Source: JAWKJY01 sp041393535 (GTDB lineage: Bacteria; Actinomycetota; Thermoleophilia; Gaiellales; Gaiellaceae). Taken from it: 64,000 nt of DNA. How positions within the stretch are numbered: the stretch's first letter is position 1; every line of letters starts with the position of its first letter. The notes under the pieces are model-generated. The model was not told where the DNA came from and ran no database searches. It saw nothing but the letters and a program-made list of their open reading frames with translations. The stretch is taken from positions 186,001-250,000 of the forward strand of contig JAWKJY010000006.1 of the NCBI GenBank assembly GCA_041393535.1. The letters run 5' to 3'. The translations under genes were made by a program, and so were the position numbers. Positions 35,712-45,619 of this stretch are shown in pieces.

Positions 35712-37546
35712 TCAGGTCTGCTTGACGCGGACGCGCCAGGCGTAGGTGTCGAGGGCGGTCACGGGCGGGCTCGGTGTCCAGCGGACGCGCTTGCCGCGGT
35801 CCGGGACGGCGAGGCCGCTGGTGGGCAGGCCAGCCCAGACGCCCGGGCTCGACTCGTACTCGACGTCGGTCGGGCCCGACGAGGTGTCCTTCTCGCGCAG
35901 GTCGGTCGTGAAGGCGTCGTCGGTCGCGAGCTGGAAGTGGAAGTGGTAGGGGCGGCCGTCCTCGCCGATCCCGGCGGGGGTCTCGACGACGAGCGGCGCC
36001 TGCGCTTCCAGCTCGGCGGCTTCGGCGGGCGAGGTCTGCGTTGGCCGGTTGACGGCGACCGTGTTCGCGAACGAGCCGGCCGAGACGTTCAGGCTGGTGT
36101 CGCGGTAGAAGACGCCCCAGTAGTAGCGCTGGCCTGCGGTGAGGCCCGCGTCGTCGACCTGGACGGCGCCACCGGGCGAGATCCCTGTCCAGTCGCGGAC
36201 GAGCGTCCCGTCGCTCGAGTTCGCCGGGTTGCTGCCGACCTTGCGGACGAGCCGGTAGTCCTGCAGGTCGACGTCGGCCGGGGCGGTGTCGGTCAGCCGG
36301 ATCGTGCCGTCGGCCTGCCAGGCGGCCGTGAGGGCGCCGTTGCCGGGCGGGGTGGTGTCGCCGTCGGGGCCGAATGCGATCCCGCCGAACGGGCGCGCGG
36401 TCGCGTCCGCGGTCGCGTAGTCGAGCCGGATCCCGTCCGCGAGGAAGCTGGCGAGCGACGCCTCGTCGTCGACGGTCGACGGGCTGGTGCCGAAGCCGAG
36501 CGTCTTGCTCGAGCTCGTCCGTCGGTTCGTGTCGGTCGGGTTCGAGTTGTCGACGGTCTCCCACCAGGCGTAGCCCTGGCTCGTCCCGTCGGCGCCGCCG
36601 ATGACGAACGCGCCGGTGTTGTCGACGCCCCAGAGCAGGACGCCCGAGGGGCGGCCGGCCAGCCCGGTCGTGTCCTTCGTGCCGGTGCTGGTCTTCGTCG
36701 TCTCGGTGAAGACGTCGGCGAACATGCCCGTGTCGAGCCGCAGCAGCAGGTAGTAGATGTGCTCCTGCGTGCGTGGCGCGTCGCTCTTGTTGACGGTGAG
36801 CCCGTCCGCGTCGAACGAGGAGAGCGTCGCCTGGCCGTCGAGGCTGGCGACGCCGGCCTGCATGATCGTCACGAACGCCGGCTGGTCCTCGATGTTCGAG
36901 TTGGCGGCGGCGCCCGCGTCGTCCTCGGCGAAGGCGGCGCCGAACTCGGTGGTGCCGTCGGTCGCGCCGAAGCCGACGTGGAACACCGACGCTTCGCTGC
37001 GGGGACGGCCGCGCCGGAGCCGGTGCTGGTGGGGATCGCGATCGCGTGCGTCGGCTGGAAGCCGGCGCCGGTCTCGGCCTCGGTGCCGGTGCCCGTCGAG
37101 ATGTTCTTCTTGAGCACCTTGGCATTGAGGAGGCCGTCGCCGCCGACCGCGAGGTAGTGGACGGTGAACGAGGCGGCCGGGGCGTCGGTGACGTTGAGCG
37201 TGAACTTGCCGGAGTCGGCACCGGTCCCGAACGACGTGAAGGCGGCCTCGGCGTCGAGGGTGGGTGTGCCGTTGGAGAGCAGCGAGATCGCCTGCTCGGC
37301 GAGGCGGCGGCCGACGTTCGCGGGCGTGACGGCGTCGTCGCTTGCCCAGGCGAGGCAGACCTGCTCGGTGCCGGTGCCGGTGAGGAAGGAGTGGAAGCCA
37401 CGGTTGTGCGCCTGGAAGCCCTCGACGGTGCCGGGGGCGCCCCAGAGGATCAGCAGCTTGACGTCGGCGCCGAGGCCGGTCGCGACCTCGAGCGCGCCGG
37501 TCGCGGCGGGAACGGTGAAGGTGCCCTTCTTGACCTTGATCGCCAC
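35712..37546 (-). CDS. Large tail protein with FnIII-like domains (one frameshift)
   Basis: About 612 residues once one base is restored at the G run 37001-37004. The N-terminal third begins MAIKVKKGTFTVPAATGALE and recurs in many siphovirus tail proteins. The second frame carries FHVGFGATDGTTEFG, and the C-terminal third has two Ig/FnIII-like domains (YWGVFYRDTSLNVSAGSF, and DTYAWRVRVKQT at the end). Probably part of the tail tip or an adhesin. It lies between two other tail genes with 3-9 base spacers. Confidence 0.65.
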
Positions 37547-37549
37547 GGG

Positions 37550-38539
37550 TCAGGCCCTCGTCACGCGCAGGTGCGGGAAGGTGTTGAAGGCGCCGCGCGG
37601 GTTCTGGAGGATGAACTGCTCGGACGGGGTGCCGCCGATCCCGAACACAGTCCAGCCGCCGACCTTGATCACGTGGGCTCCGGCGGCGAGCGTCAGCTTC
37701 CGCTTGCCCGCCCAGGTGTAGATGCCGCCGTCGAGCGTGACGGCGTGGATCAGGCCCTGCGAGCTGCCGTTGTCGTAGACGGCGATCTGGGCGTTCGCGG
37801 TCGCCGTGTTGATCTCGAAGACGCCGTAGAACTCGACCCAGACGTCGGTCGCGGCGGGAAGCGTGAACGACGGGCAGACGAGCAGGTCGGTCGGTGCAGC
37901 CTCCGAGGTGGACGTGACGGTGATGTCGCCGGCACCGCCGGCCGGCGCGACGTAGGCGAGCTCGGCGCCGCGCAGGGTCGCGGCGCCGCCGATGAGCGCG
38001 CGCGCCCGCACGGTCGTGTCGATCTTCGCGTCGGTGATCGACGTCGCGGCCGCGTCGATCAGGACGTTGGCGAGCAGCAGCGAGTTGGCGGGGACGGCGG
38101 CGGCGCCGTTCAGGTTCGTGAGCGTCGCCCCGGAGGTGGCGACGCCGCCGACGACCTTGAACCGGCCGCGGTAGAGCCCGGACGCGTCGACGTTGGAGTC
38201 CTTCAGCTCGAGCACGACCCGGTCGATCCGCGGCAGCGACCCGTCGGCTGCCGCGAACGTCGCCGACCAGTCGGCGCCGGCAGCACCGGGGGTGCCGCTG
38301 TTGGAGGCGGCGGTGTTGCGCTGCAGCCGCTTGCCGCCGTAGGGGGTGTCGAAGTCGATGACGGCGGTGCCGGCGGCGACGTCGACGCTCATGTTGGCGC
38401 CGGCCGCTCGCTGCGAGACGGCGAGGTCGCCGCTGCCGATCACGCCTTCGCTGAGGAGCGCGTCGAGCAGCCGGTAGTCGTACTCGGCGCCGAAGCTGAT
38501 GTCGGCCTTCTGGATCGGGAACGGGTCGAGCAGTGCCAC
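37550..38539 (-). CDS. Tail/baseplate protein
   Basis: 329 residues, intact. The N-terminal region ADISFGAEYDYRLLDALLSE and RIDRVVLELKDSNVDASGLY resembles upper-baseplate or appendage proteins of siphoviruses. The C-terminal half is beta-rich with FTLPAATDVWVEFYGVFEIN and a terminal jelly-roll-like part, perhaps carbohydrate-binding. It follows the distal tail gene by 13 bases. Confidence 0.6.
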   Translation of the reverse strand: MALLDPFPIQKADISFGAEYDYRLLDALLSEGVIGSGDLAVSQRAAGANMSVDVAAGTAVIDFDTPYGGKRLQRNTAASNSGTPGAAGADWSATFAAADGSLPRIDRVVLELKDSNVDASGLYRGRFKVVGGVATSGATLTNLNGAAAVPANSLLLANVLIDAAATSITDAKIDTTVRARALIGGAATLRGAELAYVAPAGGAGDITVTSTSEAAPTDLLVCPSFTLPAATDVWVEFYGVFEINTATANAQIAVYDNGSSQGLIHAVTLDGGIYTWAGKRKLTLAAGAHVIKVGGWTVFGIGGTPSEQFILQNPRGAFNTFPHLRVTRA

Positions 38540-38552
38540 GGTGGTCTCCTGT

Positions 38553-39431
38553 CTAGATCCAGGCGTCGCGCCAGGAGAGGCGCGCGAGCGCGGACGGGTC
38601 GAACGAGCTGGCCTGCAGCCGGACGACGTTCTCGCCGGCCGCGGCGGCGGGGGCGGCCTCGAGCGGCCAGAACTCGGAGACGTTCGGGTCGAGGTGGCGG
38701 AGCAGGTTCGCGTCCGGCGACCCGTTCAGGCGGACGGTCCCGGCGAGCATGTCGACCTCGACGTAGTCGCCCGTGTCGATCGTGAGCCCCGGCAGCGACA
38801 GCACCTTCCCGGTCGTCGCGTTGCGGATCGACGGAGCGACGAGGAGCCCGTAGAGGCGGATCGTCGGGAACGTCGCGACGCGGCCGCCGTTCGTGACCGT
38901 GACGATCCCGCCCGCGTTGAGGTCGCCGTAGCTGTACGGGTACGCGTACGGGTAGCCGAAGATGCCGCCCGAGCCGGCCTCGAGCGCGCTCGTGTCGGCG
39001 CTCTGCTGCGTCTGCGCGTAGACGCGCGGGTCGGCGGCGCGGAGGGTGAGCTGGTAGCTGAGCGGCAGCCCGGTCTCCTCGACGGCCGGGTCGGTGACGC
39101 CGGCGACGCGGACGCGCATCTGCACCGGCGTGCCGCCCGTGCGCTGCCAGGCGAGCGTCGCCGGCGTGTCGAGCATCCGCTCGAGCTGGGCGGCGAGCTC
39201 GTCGAACTCGGCCCAGGCCGCCTCGACGGTCGCGCCCCAGATCTCGCCCTCGATCGTCGGCAGCTTCGCCGGCAGGTACTGGCGGGCCGGCTCGATCGCG
39301 CCGTGCTGCTGCGACCTGTCGGGTGCGTCGCCGCGCACGCCGGGGATCCCGTAGAGGCCGAGGGCGCGCACGATCGAGCGGGTGCTCGTCTCGTGCAGCC
39401 GGACGCCGCCGAGGTCGAGGTACTCCAGCAT
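38553..39431 (-). CDS. Distal tail (Dit-like) protein
   Basis: 292 residues. The layout MLEYLDLGGVRLHETSTRSI, then PTIEGEIWGATVEAAWAEFD and YQLTLRAADPRVYAQ, then a C-terminal beta domain, is usual for the siphovirus tail component encoded directly after the tape measure. It forms the hub at the tail tip. It starts four bases after the tape measure stop. Confidence 0.75.
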   Translation of the reverse strand: MLEYLDLGGVRLHETSTRSIVRALGLYGIPGVRGDAPDRSQQHGAIEPARQYLPAKLPTIEGEIWGATVEAAWAEFDELAAQLERMLDTPATLAWQRTGGTPVQMRVRVAGVTDPAVEETGLPLSYQLTLRAADPRVYAQTQQSADTSALEAGSGGIFGYPYAYPYSYGDLNAGGIVTVTNGGRVATFPTIRLYGLLVAPSIRNATTGKVLSLPGLTIDTGDYVEVDMLAGTVRLNGSPDANLLRHLDPNVSEFWPLEAAPAAAAGENVVRLQASSFDPSALARLSWRDAWI

Positions 39432-39435
39432 GGGG

Positions 39436-41389
39436 CTACCGGAGGGCGGTGCGGAGGTTCCAGGTGGTGGCGCGGGCGAGCGCGGCTGGGTCGCGGCCGA
39501 TCGCGCCGTCGGCGTAGATGTGCTGGACGACGCTGACCGGGCCGGGGCCGGTGCCGTTCGGCCAGACGCGGGCGCCGCGCGGCAGCTCGACGAGCTCGGG
39601 GCCGCGCTCGCCGACGATCGCGAGGCCTCCCCGGAAGCTCGGGGTGCCGTCGGCGAGCAGCGGGATGTCCGGGAGCGAGATGCCGGGCACGCCGAAGTTG
39701 ATGTCCGGTACCGGGCCGGGCAGCGGGATGTGCACCTTGAAGCCGGGGATGCCGATCTTGTTCCAGGCGCCGATCACCGCGTTGATCGGTGCCTTCACCC
39801 AGCCGGCGAGCTTCGCCCGAGCGCGGCGAGGCCGTCGCCGATCCCGTCGAGCAGCTTGCCGCCGAGCCGCTTGGCGGCGTCGAAGACGTCGGTCGCGAAC
39901 GACGCGATCTTCTCGGGGATGTCGGCGATGAAGTCGCCGACCTTGCCGACGACGCCGGTGACGCCGTCGACGACGCCGTCCTTGAGCTTCGTGCCGAGGC
40001 TCTTGGCGGCCGAGAAGATGCGGTCGAAGAAGCCGGTGATCGCGTCGCGCACGTCGCCGAGCACGCCAGAGACCAGCGTCACGAGCGCGTCGATGCCGGC
40101 CTTCAGGCCCTCCCACACCTTCCGGCCGAGCGTCTCAGCGACCGACCGGAACGTGGCCCAGGCGGTCGTGATGATCGTCTTGATCTGGTCGAGGACGGCC
40201 GAGGCGACCTGCTTGATGCCGTTCCAGGCCTCGCCCCAGTCGCCGCGGATCAGCGCGCTGATCGTCTTGACGATCCCGCGGATGACGTCGAGGGCGTTCT
40301 CGATGGTCGTCTTGATGAACGCCCAGGCGCGGGAGGCGACGTTCTTGATCTGGTCGCCCCAGCGCTCCCAGATGCCCTTGACGACGTCGACGAACGTCTG
40401 GATCACGGTGCGGACGGTGTCGAGCACGGTCGAGACGGCCTGCTTGATCTGGTCCCAGTGCTCGCGGGTCTTCTCGACGAGCCACTGGCCTGCGTCGATC
40501 GCCGCCTGCAGGGCCGGCTTGAGCACGGTCTCGATCACGGTGCCGATCGCGACGAACACGACCTCGAGCACCTGTTCGATCTGCGGCCAGTGGTCGCTGA
40601 CCCAGGCGACGAGGACTCGAAGATCGGCAGGACGCGCGCGGCGACCTTCTCGGCGACCTCTTCGAGGCGTGCCTTGAGGATCTGCAGGCGGCCGCCGAGC
40701 GTCTCGCCGGCAGCCTGCGCGGATCCGCCGAACTCCTTGGTCAGCTCGGCCAGGATCAGCTTCTGCGCGCCCATCGTGTTGCCGGCCTCGACGAGCGCCT
40801 TGATCTGGTCGCGCTGCGCCTGGGTGAAGGAGACGCCGACGCGCTGCAGCGCGGTGACGCCCTTGATCGGGTCGTTCAGGGCCTTGCCGAGCTGGATCGC
40901 GCTGCTCTTCGTGTCCTGGCCCAGGGCCACGGACATGTCGGCCATGATCTTGGTCGTCTGCGTGAAGACGTCGTTGCCGGCGCCCGCCTCGTTCTTGATG
41001 TTCGTGAACGTCAGCAGCAGGTTCTGGCCGGCCTGGACGGCGAGGTCGTCGAGGCCGCTCATCTTCTCGATCGAGTCGGCGAGCTCCTCGATCTGCTGCT
41101 GCGTGACGCCGGCGGCGCCGCCGGTCGACTTCAGCACGGCGGCGGTCTGCGCGGAGGCCTTCTCGTGCTCGATCAGCGAGTCGACGCCGACCTTGACGAC
41201 GCCGGCGAAGGCGGCGCCGAGCGCGAGCCCGGCCACGCCGGCGGCCTTGCCGACGGTCGCGAGGCCGTGCCCGACCTTGCCGGTGAGCCGGCCCGCGAAC
41301 GTGTCGGCGTCCTTCGCGGCCCGGCCGAACGAGCGCGACAGGTCGCGCTCGTCTCCGACGATCTCGATCTCGATCCGGCGGCTGGCCAT
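39436..41389 (-). CDS. Tail tape measure protein (two frameshifts)
   Basis: About 651 residues after restoring one base near 40611-40620 and one at the C run 39816-39818. The first segment begins MASRRIEIEIVGDERDLSRS, with glycine/alanine-rich hydrophobic KAAGVAGLALGAAFAG and a helical region. The middle frame has HWPQIEQVLEVVFVAIG and IENALDVIRGIVKTISALI. The last frame ends with ADGTPSFRGGLAIVGERGPE, a very typical tape-measure C-terminal motif. Its length would predict a fairly short tail, near 100 nm. Confidence 0.85.
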
Positions 41390-41411
41390 GCTGGCGGCGT
41401 GTGGGGCGGGT

Positions 41412-41533
41412 CAGCGCTTCGCGGCGGCGCGGGCGCTGTCGAGCTCGTCGAGGTAGCGGACGATCGCGTTCCACTGCTCGACGCGGAGGTCGGAGAGGTC
41501 GCGCGGGCTGAGGCCGAGCTCGACGCCGATCAC
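41412..41533 (-). CDS. Second tail assembly chaperone (T-like extension), probably made by -1 frameshifting
   Basis: The frame from GTG 41533 reads VIGVELGLSPRDLSDLRVEQ and ends DELDSARAAAKR. Upstream in the same frame the reading DDPRKLWTP stays open, which points to a fusion with the preceding chaperone made by a -1 ribosomal shift, as for lambda gpG-T. Independent initiation at the GTG is the alternative. It lies between the first chaperone and the tape measure, as expected. Confidence 0.65.
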
Positions 41534-41880
41534 TGGGGTCCAGAGCTTGCGGGGGTCGTCGCCGGGTCGGAAGGTTCGGCGACGTCGCCGGCCGGGGGGC
41601 CGGGCTCGTCCTCCTGGTCGTCCTCGCCGCCGGCGGCCTCGACGTCGACGGCGCGGACGCCGGTCAGGTCGGCGAGCGTCACGGCCGGGTGGGTGCGCTT
41701 GATCGCGACGAGCGCGACGGCGAGCACGGCCTTGATCCGTCGCTCCGCGAGCGCCTGCCCGACCTGCGAGAACGGCAGCCCGGTCACGTCCTCGATCAGC
41801 GAGGCCTCGCCGAGCGTGACGTCGGTCAGGTCGGGGATCTCGACGTCGTAGCTGCCGACGCGGATGCGCGGTCGCGCCAT
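41530..41880 (-). CDS. Tail assembly chaperone (G-like)
   Basis: 116 residues. The first 70 are folded: GSYDVEIPDLTDVTLGEASL and VLAVALVAIKRTHPAVTLAD. The last 45 are acidic, Pro- and Ala-rich, and look like the disordered tail expected before a frameshift site. It sits between the HK97-gp10-like gene and the tape measure, the normal position for the chaperones that coat the tape measure during tail assembly. Confidence 0.75.
   Translation of the reverse strand: MARPRIRVGSYDVEIPDLTDVTLGEASLIEDVTGLPFSQVGQALAERRIKAVLAVALVAIKRTHPAVTLADLTGVRAVDVEAAGGEDDQEDEPGPPAGDVAEPSDPATTPASSGPQ
41593..41599 (-). promoter_or_regulatory. Candidate -1 ribosomal frameshift heptamer
   Basis: On the coding strand the G-chaperone frame reads GGC CCC CCG. 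The bases C CCC CCG fit the X_XXY_YYZ slippery rule. A -1 slip there leads without a stop into the frame that encodes the T-like extension to 41412. The C run could also be a place of sequencing error, as elsewhere in this phage. Confidence 0.5.
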
Positions 41881-41882
41881 CT

Positions 41883-42267
41883 TCAACCTCCCAGGCCGGA
41901 GCGGGTGAGGACGCGCTCGATCGCGTCCTGGATGCCGCGCTCGACGTCGCCGCGGCGACGGTCGAGCGCGGGCAGCAGGACGGCCGGTCGCGCGCGTACT
42001 CGTAGATGCGGGGGTACGGGTAGCCCTTCGCTTCGCGGTCGAGCGGACGAAGACGCGGCGGCCGCGCAGCGCGACGCGGATGCCGCCGATCAGGGCGCCG
42101 GAGTCGCGCAGGCCCTTGTCGGCCGCGATCGAGCGGGCGTCGTCGGCGACGAGCTCGCCGAGCTGGCGCAGCTCGTCGCGGAACTCGCCGCGCAGCTCGC
42201 TGCTGGCGCGGGAGAAGCCGCGCACCGTCTGGCGGAGCCCGTGAACCCTGACGGTGCTGGTCGCCAT
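41883..42267 (-). CDS. HK97 gp10-like tail-completion protein (two frameshifts)
   Basis: ATG at 42267 overlaps the stop of the tail tube gene. The first frame reads VRVHGLRQTVRGFSRASSEL and ADDARSIAADKGLRDSGAL, the family's typical N-terminal half. Near 42035 the reading moves to GYPYPRIYEYARDRP, and near 41985 to VLLPALDRRRGDVERGIQDA, ending at TGA 41883. Restoring two single bases gives about 128 residues. These proteins join head and tail. Here the gene lies after the tail tube gene rather than before it. Confidence 0.65.
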
Positions 42268-43547
42268 CAGGCGGCGGTGTCGGTGGTGCGGTAGACGACG
42301 GTGAGCGGCTGCTGCGAGCCGTCCCAGAGCGCCCGGAACGAGAGCTTCTGGGTGAGCACGTCGGCGCCGTCGACGTTCGGGGTGTCGCCGTCGAAGCGGC
42401 AGACGGGCGCGCTGAGCTGCAGCTGGTTGAAGAAGCCCGACTCGATCTGCGAGCCCTGCGCGGTCAGGACGATCGCGGCGTGCGTCCCGTTCACGAACCG
42501 CTGGTAGGGCACGAGCGAGTCGAAGTCGGCCTCGATCTCGCCGGTGATCTCCCACTTGCCGGCGAGGATCGGCTGCTTCTTCCGCGAGCTCTGCCGGACG
42601 AAGTAGCGGTCGGTCTTCAGCGGCGCCTGCCCCTTCAGCTTGAACGAGCGGACGTCGTAGTTGGCGCCGGCGAGCTGGAACAGGCCGCCGGTGTAGTAGA
42701 GGAGCTCGAACCCGGACGCGAACGACGGCGTGCCGAGCGACTGCGCGAGATCCTCGTCCATCCCGTCGACGTTCATGGTCAGCATCAGCAGCCCGTCGAC
42801 GGCGAGCGAGAACTCGAACTCGACGACCTTGCAGCCGACGTAGGAGAACGGCCGCACGTTGCCGGCGGAGCCGGTCGCGTCCGGGCGCCCGACCTGGCAG
42901 GTGAACGACCGGTTGACGCCGTCGCCGAGCGTCAGCGTGTGGTCGCGCGTGTTCGTGCCGCCGGCGGGGGTCGTGATCACCGGTGCCTTGCCCATGCAGT
43001 GCGCGAGCAGCTTCGAGAAGCCCTTGCTGGCGACCTCGAACTCGAGCGACCCGGAGATCCCCTTCCGGTTCTCGCGCCAGCGGTCGGAGCGGTCGACGAT
43101 CCCGGTCGTGAGCGACTGCGACTGGATCCTGGGCGCGTCGAGCTTCAGGCCCTCCTTGACGAACTCGAGCCAGCGATCCGGGGCGACGTAGTCGCCGTAC
43201 CCCTTCCCCGCGGTCTGCGTCGCCACGGTCAGCCCGGTGATGTCGGACTGGACGACCAGGGCGGCGACGTTGCGGCCGGCGACGAGCGGCCCGGAGAAGG
43301 TGATGTCGATCGCGGTCGGCAGCGCGCCGCCGGTCGCGCTGACGCCGCCCGTGCCGATGTTCGGGAGCGCCTCGAGAGCCGCCTGCACCGCCGCAGCGGT
43401 CGCGTTCGTGGCGAGCGCCGCGGTCGTTGCGCCCTCGAAGGTCAGCGTGAACGCGCCGGAGGGCGTCCCGGAGATCCGCTGCACCTCGTTCGTGTAGGCC
43501 TCGTCGGCGATCCCGAGCTGGGCGCCGAGGCCGCTGGCGATTCCCAT
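42267..43547 (-). CDS. Major tail tube protein with an inserted Ig-like domain
   Basis: 426 residues, intact. The tube domain begins MGIASGLGAQLGIADEAYTN and resumes with KGISGSLEFEVASKGFSKLL and YFVRQSSRKKQPILAGKWEI. Between about residues 28 and 95 lies an extra beta domain, GAFTLTFEGATTAALATNAT through IDITFSGPLVAGRNVAALVV, of a type seen as surface decorations on phage structural proteins. That would project from the tail surface and could bind glycans. Confidence 0.8.
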   Translation of the reverse strand: MGIASGLGAQLGIADEAYTNEVQRISGTPSGAFTLTFEGATTAALATNATAAAVQAALEALPNIGTGGVSATGGALPTAIDITFSGPLVAGRNVAALVVQSDITGLTVATQTAGKGYGDYVAPDRWLEFVKEGLKLDAPRIQSQSLTTGIVDRSDRWRENRKGISGSLEFEVASKGFSKLLAHCMGKAPVITTPAGGTNTRDHTLTLGDGVNRSFTCQVGRPDATGSAGNVRPFSYVGCKVVEFEFSLAVDGLLMLTMNVDGMDEDLAQSLGTPSFASGFELLYYTGGLFQLAGANYDVRSFKLKGQAPLKTDRYFVRQSSRKKQPILAGKWEITGEIEADFDSLVPYQRFVNGTHAAIVLTAQGSQIESGFFNQLQLSAPVCRFDGDTPNVDGADVLTQKLSFRALWDGSQQPLTVVYRTTDTAA

Positions 43548-43550
43548 CGC

Positions 43551-43802
43551 TCAGGCTCCTTCGGTCGTGGTCGAGCCGTCGTCGCCGCGGCGCGGCCGCC
43601 GCGGCTTCGACCGGGGTTCCGGTTCGACGAGCGCCCAGTTGGCGGGCTGCTCGAGCAGCCGCTCGGCGAACGCGGCCGGGACTGCGAGCTCGCCGCCGCG
43701 CTCGACGTGCGCGGGCACGGGCTCGAGCAGCGGGTCGAGCTCGACGTACAGGTCGACGGCGTCGTGCGGACCGACGTAGCGGACGCGGACGGTCTTCGGC
43801 AT
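43551..43802 (-). CDS. Small phage structural or connector-region protein
   Basis: 83 residues from ATG 43802. It reads MPKTVRVRYVGPHDAVDLYV, then RGGELAVPAAFAERLLEQPA, and ends in a basic then acidic tail. Similar small proteins with a VRVRYVGP start are common in the head-tail region of siphoviruses. The exact role is unknown. Confidence 0.6.
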   Translation of the reverse strand: MPKTVRVRYVGPHDAVDLYVELDPLLEPVPAHVERGGELAVPAAFAERLLEQPANWALVEPEPRSKPRRPRRGDDGSTTTEGA

Positions 43803-43828
43803 GAGAGGTGTCTCCTCGGGGCTGGCGG

Positions 43829-44263
43829 TCAGATGCGGGCGCGGCAGGTGACGGTGACGACCAGCGACGCGACGCGCTGCTCGGCGTTCGCGTCCTCGGC
43901 GAGCCGGAACGGGCCGCCGATCTGGGCGATGAAGTCGGCGGCGACGCCGACGGTCGGGTCGGAGCGGAGCTCGTTCTCGAGCTCGGCCGCGAGCGCGTAG
44001 GCGCGCTCCGTCGCCGCCTCCTGGTCGTCGAGCGTCGAGCGGACGACGCGGACGAGGACTTCCAGCCGGAACGTCTCGCTGCGGCGCTGCCTGCCGAGCG
44101 CGGCGGGCTCCTGCTCGCCCTCGACGTCGGCGAGCCAGATCCACTCCGGCTCCGGCATCGGGAACGGGGCACCGTAGGACACCTGGACGCCGGCGAGGCC
44201 CACGCGGGCCTGCAGGCGCGCCTGCAGGTTCGCCTTCAGCGTGGGGACGGTCGACGTCGCCAT
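43829..44263 (-). CDS. Tail terminator-like minor protein
   Basis: 144 residues: LKANLQARLQARVGLAGVQV, then PEWIWLADVEGEQEPAALGR, then FRLEVLVRVVRSTLDDQEAA and a long helix. This is the pattern of neck or tail-terminator proteins encoded between the head-tail adaptor and the tail tube. It follows the adaptor by one base. Confidence 0.6.
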   Translation of the reverse strand: MATSTVPTLKANLQARLQARVGLAGVQVSYGAPFPMPEPEWIWLADVEGEQEPAALGRQRRSETFRLEVLVRVVRSTLDDQEAATERAYALAAELENELRSDPTVGVAADFIAQIGGPFRLAEDANAEQRVASLVVTVTCRARI

Positions 44264-44264
44264 G

Positions 44265-44918
44265 TCAGCCGGTCGTCCAGCGCAGCCACGGGTGCAGGGC
44301 GCGCATGGCTCCGGTCGGGATCGTGAACGTGTCGGGAATCTCGACGAGCTCGCCGAGAGAGCGGTCGCCGCGCTCGAACGCGTACGCCTGCGGGTTCTGG
44401 CGAATGAAGGCGCGGACGGTGAGCACGCACGCCTCGCGCAGCTCGGCGGGCACGTCGCCGGTGTCGAACAGGCCCCAGTTGCCGGTGACGCGCAGCCGCG
44501 CGTACCCGAACCGGAGCGCGTGGTCGCTGAGCACGTAGGCGTAGCGGCTCAGCAGCAGCCGCTTGTAGCCGCCCTGCGGCGCGCCGAGCGGCTCGAGCAG
44601 GTAGTCGCGGTCGGCGACGAGGGTCGTCGGGGTCGTCGCCTCCGGGTGGAGCTCGACGAGCGTCGCTGCGCGGAGATCCCAGGGCGTCAGGTCGACGGTG
44701 ACGGAGCCGTCGCGGTTGCGCTCGAGCGGCACCTGGAGCAACCGCGCCTGCCCATCCGTCTTCGGGGTGAGCTCGCGCTCGCACAGCCCGATGATCTGGC
44801 GGGAGACGTTCGTGATCGCCCGCTCGATGATCGCGTCGCGGCCGGTCCCGGCGATCGCTGGCTCGAACGCGTCCTTCACCTGCTGGACGGTGCAGAGGTC
44901 GACGGGGTCAGCGGCCAT
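44265..44918 (-). CDS. Head-tail connector (HK97 gp6-like)
   Basis: 217 residues. The helical start LCTVQQVKDAFEPAIAGTGR and ERAITNVSRQIIGLCERELT is typical of gp6-like adaptor proteins that bind under the portal. The middle is beta-rich (RDYLLEPLGAPQGGYKRLLL). It is placed correctly between capsid and tail genes. Confidence 0.7.
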   Translation of the reverse strand: MAADPVDLCTVQQVKDAFEPAIAGTGRDAIIERAITNVSRQIIGLCERELTPKTDGQARLLQVPLERNRDGSVTVDLTPWDLRAATLVELHPEATTPTTLVADRDYLLEPLGAPQGGYKRLLLSRYAYVLSDHALRFGYARLRVTGNWGLFDTGDVPAELREACVLTVRAFIRQNPQAYAFERGDRSLGELVEIPDTFTIPTGAMRALHPWLRWTTG

Positions 44919-44927
44919 CGCGTCGCT

Positions 44928-45119
44928 CTATCCTGCGGCCGGCAGCGCGCGGCCGACGCCCGCGTCAGGCCACGGCCGGCCCGGGTACGGCTCGTCGGCG
45001 CGCGGCCCGAACGGCGGACGGCGCCCGGCCGCGCCGTCGTCGGCACGGCCGCGCGCGTCCTCGCGCCCGTGCTCGGTCGCGTCGCGGTCGCCGTCGTCTG
45101 GTCTGGGGTCTGCTGGCAT
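44928..45119 (-). CDS. Small hypothetical phage protein, disordered
   Basis: 63 residues: MPADPRPDDGDRDATEHGRE followed by Gly-, Pro- and Arg-rich sequence. It fills the space between the decoration-like gene and the connector in the same direction. Composition suggests no stable fold. Coding status is moderately likely from its fit to the operon. Confidence 0.4.
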   Translation of the reverse strand: MPADPRPDDGDRDATEHGREDARGRADDGAAGRRPPFGPRADEPYPGRPWPDAGVGRALPAAG

Positions 45120-45193
45120 CGGGCTGCTCCGGGGAGTCGCGTGCGGGAGGCGGCGTCGGGGCGGTGACGTCCGCCTCCCGCGTGACGGCAGGG

Positions 45194-45573
45194 TCAGGCC
45201 GGGACGATGTGCGGTGGCCGCGGACGATCGTCGCGCCGTAGACGCCGCCGGTGGTGGCGCCGGCGACGGTGACGACGACGCGGACGTACCGCTTGCGGCC
45301 GATGTAGCCGACCTCCTGCTGGGTCGTCGACGCGAGCGCGGCGAACGCGCCCTGGAGGTCTGCGGCGGCGACGTCCGACCAGGCGGAGTTGTCGTCGCTC
45401 TCCTGCAGCTTCGGGGTGTGCGTGCCGTCGGTGATCGTGCCGACGTTGAGGATCACGGCGGCCGACTCGTACGTCGCGAGGTCGGCGCTCGAGCCGTTCG
45501 CGGTCGCGGTGCGGGCCGCGGCGGCGAGCGACTGGACGGGCGCGATCTGGCGCGCCAGGTTCTCGGTCATCAT
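45194..45573 (-). CDS. Phage protein, possible capsid decoration (one frameshift near the end)
   Basis: About 126 residues: MMTENLARQIAPVQSLAAAA, then ESAAVILNVGTITDGTHTPK, then GYIGRKRYVRVVVTVAGATT. Near 45212-45218 one base must be restored for the natural end GHPHIVPA and TGA at 45194. Such proteins, often encoded just after the capsid gene, are usually annotated as hypothetical head proteins. Confidence 0.6.
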
Positions 45574-45619
45574 GGGCGATTCACGCTCCTGGGGCGAAGA
45601 GGGTCAGTGGCGGCAGGGG

